NCBI GenBank assembly: GCA_012799165.1
Contig: JAAZLU010000238.1
Coordinates: 1-9,448, forward strand
Reading direction: 5' to 3'
Length of the DNA stretch: 9,448 nucleotides
Source of the DNA: Clostridiales bacterium
Lineage (GTDB): Bacteria > Bacillota > Clostridia > Peptostreptococcales > Anaerovoracaceae
Below, piece by piece: positions 6,927-9,448 of the stretch. How positions within the stretch are numbered: the stretch's first letter is position 1; the number at the start of each line of letters is the position of its first letter. The notes under the pieces are model-generated. The model worked only from the letters and a program-made list of their open reading frames with translations, had not been told where the DNA came from and ran no database searches. The position numbers and the translations under genes are program-made.

Positions 6927-8582
6927 TCATTTTAATGCCTCTGCAGCCCGGTCGAGCCTCGCAAAGACCGCATCTTTACCCATAATCTGCTGAATGGTCC
7001 AAAGATCCGGACTGACGGACCTTCCCGTAAGCGCGATTCTTATGCAGTTGCTCACATGGCCTACATGGCCCTTATACTCCTCGGGATTCTTCTTGTAGTC
7101 CCGCGGCTTGGCCGCATATCCCATATCGCTTGCAATCGTGCGAATCTTGGCAAACCACTCGCTGCTCCCGTCCGCCTCGTCGTAAGTTTCCTTATATCTC
7201 TTCAATATCTCCTCAATGTCTTCCTTCGAGCATTCCGAAGGAAATTCATCCTCTACCTTAAAGTACTCGTCAAAGAAGTAACTCACGAATTCGAATATCT
7301 GCTGCGCGTATATAAAATCCTTGCGCGGCTTGTCGCCGCCGCGGTCTATATCGAAGACCCTGAGCATCTTTTCGCGATTTTCCTCCAGCAATCTAGCCTT
7401 CTCCGGCTCGTAATCCTTCGCCCAGGAAAGCTCGAACTCGTATATTTCCTCTGCGCTCTTTTTTGCGAGCACATCCTTGGAGATATCGTTAAGCTTTTCC
7501 ACATCGAAGAGGGTACCGCTGCTGCTCATCTTCTCGCAGGAGAAGGGAAAATCGTCGGGGTCGGCGTCGGGATTGGCCATGCGCCACTCCTCGTAGTCCG
7601 AATTGAGAATCGTAAGCAAATACTCGCGAACAGCCTGCGGGTAATAGCCGAGCTCCCTATAGTATCCGAGCCCCAGCTCCGGGTCCTTGCGCTTGGAGAG
7701 CTTGCGCCTTGCGCCCGTCTCCTCGTCGATCTTCATAAGCACATTGTTATGGCAATATATCGGATGTTCCCAGCCCATGGCTTCGAAGAGCTGCAGGTGA
7801 ACCGGCAGCGAACCGAGCCACTCCTCGCCCCTAACCACATGAGTCGTCCTCATAAGATGGTCGTCGACCACGTGGGCGAAATGATATGTAGGAAGGTCGT
7901 TCTTTTTAAGAATCACTATATCCTGATCGTTTTCCGGCATCGAAATCTTGCCGCGAATCGCATCGTCCACGCTTACATAATTCTTTAAATCCCCTTCGGA
8001 TTTGAAGCGCACGACGAATTCCTCTCCGGCTGCAATGCGCGTTTCAACTTCCTCGAGGCCCAGATTTCTGTGCCTCGCAAACTCGCCGTAAACTCCCGAA
8101 TTGAGTTTATTCTCTTCCTGGTAAGCTCTAATCTCGGTAATCTCCTCCTCGCTCATAAAGCAGGGGTAGGCCTTGCCCTCGGAGACCAGCTTCTTTACGA
8201 AAGTCTTATATATAGCGCTGCGTTCACTCTGCCTGTAGGGTCCGTAATCTCCTATTTCCGAGTCCGCAGTCACGCCCTCATCGAAATGTATTCCGAAGTA
8301 GTCCAGGCCCTCCAGCAGCATATTCACCGCGCCCTCGACCTCGCGCTTTTCGTCCGTATCCTCTATTCGCAGAAAGCATACTCCGCCGCTCTGCTTTGCC
8401 AGCCGCTCATCGATGAGCGCCCCGTAAAGATTCCCCAGGTGTATGTATCCCGTTGGGCTGGGGCCGAGCCTGGTAACCTTCGCCCCTTCGGGAAGATTCC
8501 GCTCGGGATAGCGCCGCTCCCAATGCTCCGCGCTCTCCTTTACTTCGGGAAAAATCAATTCTGCGAGTCTTTTATAATCCAT
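6927..8582 (-). CDS. gltX: Glutamyl-tRNA synthetase, long clostridial type
   Basis: This class I synthetase charges tRNA-Glu, and in species without GlnRS may also make Glu-tRNA-Gln for amidation. From the ATG at 8582 it is 551 residues, longer than the usual 470-490. The Rossmann core carries RLGPSPTGYIHLGN (38-51), in which HLGN is this protein's HIGH motif, LRIEDTD (71-77), the ATP-site motif KLSKRKDP (294-301) and VVRGEEWLGSLP (249-260). The usual zinc-knuckle region near 138-145 reads AYPCFMSE, with one cysteine where many homologues have a Cys-x-Cys pair. The extra length is in the acidic C-terminal half (about 330-510), and the end, LTGRSVSPDLW, is a typical anticodon-domain terminus. 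An in-frame ATG at 8621 would add MYVYCGAKIEEGQ, but it falls at or before the predicted transcript start. The true start has GAGGA seven bases upstream. It is the first gene of the probable gltX-thrC-murC operon. Confidence 0.95.
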   Translation of the reverse strand: MDYKRLAELIFPEVKESAEHWERRYPERNLPEGAKVTRLGPSPTGYIHLGNLYGALIDERLAKQSGGVCFLRIEDTDEKREVEGAVNMLLEGLDYFGIHFDEGVTADSEIGDYGPYRQSERSAIYKTFVKKLVSEGKAYPCFMSEEEITEIRAYQEENKLNSGVYGEFARHRNLGLEEVETRIAAGEEFVVRFKSEGDLKNYVSVDDAIRGKISMPENDQDIVILKKNDLPTYHFAHVVDDHLMRTTHVVRGEEWLGSLPVHLQLFEAMGWEHPIYCHNNVLMKIDEETGARRKLSKRKDPELGLGYYRELGYYPQAVREYLLTILNSDYEEWRMANPDADPDDFPFSCEKMSSSGTLFDVEKLNDISKDVLAKKSAEEIYEFELSWAKDYEPEKARLLEENREKMLRVFDIDRGGDKPRKDFIYAQQIFEFVSYFFDEYFKVEDEFPSECSKEDIEEILKRYKETYDEADGSSEWFAKIRTIASDMGYAAKPRDYKKNPEEYKGHVGHVSNCIRIALTGRSVSPDLWTIQQIMGKDAVFARLDRAAEALK

Positions 8583-8585
8583 TTG

Positions 8586-8594
8586 TCCTTCCTC
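8586..8594 (-). promoter_or_regulatory. Ribosome binding site that sets the gltX start
   Basis: GAGGAAGGA on the minus strand ends 3 bases before the ATG at 8582; its GAGGA part is 7 bases away, which is optimal. This is the strongest ribosome site in the window and argues against the in-frame ATG at 8621. Confidence 0.8.
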
Positions 8595-8603
8595 TATCTT
8601 TGC

Positions 8604-8664
8604 ACCGCAATACACATACATTGTATTTTACCAAAAAACTCGCCCTTGCGGTAGCACAATGTAT
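8604..8664. repeat. Two interleaved inverted repeats around the gltX promoter
   Basis: ATACATTGT (8616-8624) and its exact complement ACAATGTAT (8656-8664) are 9-base arms separated by 31 bases, 40 bases centre to centre. Interleaved with them are ACCGCAA (8604-8610) and TTGCGGT (8646-8652), exact 7-base arms. The order is a-b-a'-b', as in a pseudoknot, not nested. The candidate -10 lies inside and abuts one 9-base arm, so a protein bound to that pair would sit on the transcription start. I do not recognise the motif. The sequence shows the repeats; operator or RNA-fold roles are inference. Confidence 0.6.
8625..8633 (-). promoter_or_regulatory. Candidate extended -10 promoter of gltX-thrC-murC
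   Basis: TGGTAAAAT on the minus strand fits the extended -10 form TGnTATAAT with one mismatch in the hexamer. No good -35 is present 16-18 bases upstream, where TACCGC is found, which is tolerated by extended -10 promoters or by activator-dependent ones. The expected start near 8618 gives a leader of about 36 bases, too short for a T-box or other riboswitch. Confidence 0.5.
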
Positions 8665-8669
8665 ACGGA

Positions 8670-8702
8670 AAGGCTCCCTACGGATAACCCGAAGGGAGCC
8701 TT
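8670..8702 (-). terminator. Probable terminator hairpin after the SLH gene (weak T tract)
   Basis: On the minus strand AAGGCTCCCT (8702-8693) pairs exactly with AGGGAGCCTT (8679-8670). A further CGG/CCG stack across a mismatch closes a loop of about five bases. It begins 33 bases after the SLH stop codon. Only TTT and then CC follow, so it lacks a proper T run in either direction. It may terminate weakly, need a factor, or protect the 3' end of the message; some read-through into gltX is possible. Confidence 0.6.
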
Positions 8703-8735
8703 CCCTATGCTAAAGTATCTCTATGGAGACGCTAT

Positions 8736-9448
8736 TTATTTAACTACATTCTCAAGAAAGAATGTAATTATTACAGCCGCTTCCGCACGCGTCGCGATGC
8801 CCTTGGGCACCATCGTGCTCTTCGTGCGGCCCTTGATGAGCCCCTCCGCGTTCGCCCACTTCATCGCGGGTAAAGCCCAATCGCTTATATCCGCGCTGTC
8901 TGCAAAGACGGTGAGGTCTCCTGCCTTAGTTACATCGTATTTCTTGTATTTTGCGTAGTTGTGCAGAATAGTAGCGATCTGCTCCCTTGTGATATTATCG
9001 TTCGGAGCAAACTTGCCTTCTCCGACTCCGCTCACTATGCCGTTTGCAGCGGCCCAGGATATCGCATCCGCATACCACTTGCCCGCTTCCACATCCGTAA
9101 ATGCGGCCGCGCTGCCGGGCTTCGGCGCGCCTTCCAGGTTATGCAGCATCGTAACGAGCATGGCGCGGGAGAGCTTGGCATCCGGAGCGAACTTCGTCTC
9201 CGCAGTTCCGCTCATAATCCCTCTGTCGAAGACATACTGAATGCCCGCCTTCGCCCAGTGATTCGCCACATCGACGAATTTCATCTGCCTGCCGCCCAGC
9301 ACTACGAAGGTGCTTAGGTGGCTCACGCTTACGCGCACATAGAGCTTATCGCCGATCTTTACGCACTTGCCATCGAGCATCTGCTTTGAGCCGTCCGCGG
9401 ATATCTGCACCACGCTGTAGGTCCTGCCTTCGACATATTTGTTGTCCA
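8736..9448 (-). CDS. Cell-surface protein, C-terminal part with three SLH domains (start outside window)
   Basis: The minus-strand frame is open to the window edge, so 236 C-terminal residues are seen and the N-terminus is missing; the GTG at 9413 is internal. The first 54 residues or so look like the end of a beta-rich domain, ending VSVSHLSTFVVLGG, a segment common just before SLH repeats in clostridial surface proteins. Three SLH domains follow. The first starts near residue 57 (FVDV, HWAKAG, GIMSG, KFAPD, LSRAM). The second starts near 116 (FTDV, KWYADAI, GIVSG, KFAPN, ITREQ). The third starts near 181 (FADS, SDWALPA, GLIKG, MVPKG, ATRAE). Three tandem SLH domains normally anchor exported proteins to secondary cell-wall polysaccharide. 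The role of the protein cannot be judged without its N-terminal part. It ends at its own stop and is followed by a hairpin, so it is probably transcribed separately from gltX. Confidence 0.92.
   Translation of the reverse strand, partial: DNKYVEGRTYSVVQISADGSKQMLDGKCVKIGDKLYVRVSVSHLSTFVVLGGRQMKFVDVANHWAKAGIQYVFDRGIMSGTAETKFAPDAKLSRAMLVTMLHNLEGAPKPGSAAAFTDVEAGKWYADAISWAAANGIVSGVGEGKFAPNDNITREQIATILHNYAKYKKYDVTKAGDLTVFADSADISDWALPAMKWANAEGLIKGRTKSTMVPKGIATRAEAAVIITFFLENVVK

Noticed and set aside
7056..7988. A 310-codon open frame on the plus strand opposite gltX
   Set aside because: It is a mirror of gltX codon use, with no domain and no operon context; the minus-strand gene has all its catalytic motifs.
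8583..8621. N-terminal extension of GltX from an ATG at 8621
   Set aside because: The codon overlaps the predicted transcript start and lacks a ribosome site, and the extra 13 residues include the translated Shine-Dalgarno of the real start.
8583..8735. T-box or other riboswitch before gltX
   Set aside because: The stretch from the predicted start to the ATG is about 36 bases, and I saw no T-box specifier or antiterminator sequence in the whole 153-base gap.
1..9448. Mobile elements, CRISPR arrays, tRNA or rRNA genes, defence or toxin systems
   Set aside because: Genes fill nearly the whole window, and none of the gaps, all under 160 bases, shows direct repeats, transposase remnants, cloverleaf sequence or spacer-repeat structure.

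Overview
The window looks like a chromosomal housekeeping region of a Gram-positive bacterium, probably in the Clostridia. Three things point there: a run of spoVG, prs, pth and mfd that resembles the conserved Bacillota cluster, a clostridial-type MurC with EACEY in place of EADESD, and a surface protein ending in three S-layer homology (SLH) repeats. By eye the GC content is near 50%, and the genes use the isoleucine codon ATA often. That combination would suit a Family XIII / Anaerovoracaceae-type clostridium, but this placement is a guess and not a result.

Every gene is on the minus strand, so transcription runs from high to low coordinates. At 9448-8736 is the C-terminal part of an SLH surface protein, followed by a hairpin that may end its transcript. 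An intergenic stretch of about 150 bp (8583-8735) holds a likely extended -10 promoter and two interleaved inverted repeats. Then come gltX (glutamyl-tRNA synthetase), thrC (threonine synthase) and murC (UDP-MurNAc:L-Ala ligase), 40 and 24 bp apart, which probably share a transcript. spoVG follows. It has its own near-consensus promoter inside the 3' end of murC, a leader stem-loop, and a strong intrinsic terminator. Behind that terminator a second promoter drives prs (PRPP synthetase), pth (peptidyl-tRNA hydrolase) and mfd (transcription-repair coupling factor, cut by the window edge at residue 629). These three are 6 bp apart or overlapping and look like one operon.

The genes supply basic functions: aminoacyl-tRNA supply and recycling (gltX, pth), nucleotide and amino-acid precursors (prs, thrC), peptidoglycan precursor synthesis (murC), global regulation by a nucleic-acid-binding protein (spoVG) and transcription-coupled DNA repair (mfd). 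Compared with the familiar Bacillota order, purR is absent between murC and spoVG, and glmU is absent between spoVG and prs.

I found no mobile element, CRISPR array, tRNA, rRNA or defence system, and nothing that looks like a wholly new system. The points most worth a second look are regulatory: the interleaved repeats before gltX and the stem-loop just downstream of the spoVG promoter.
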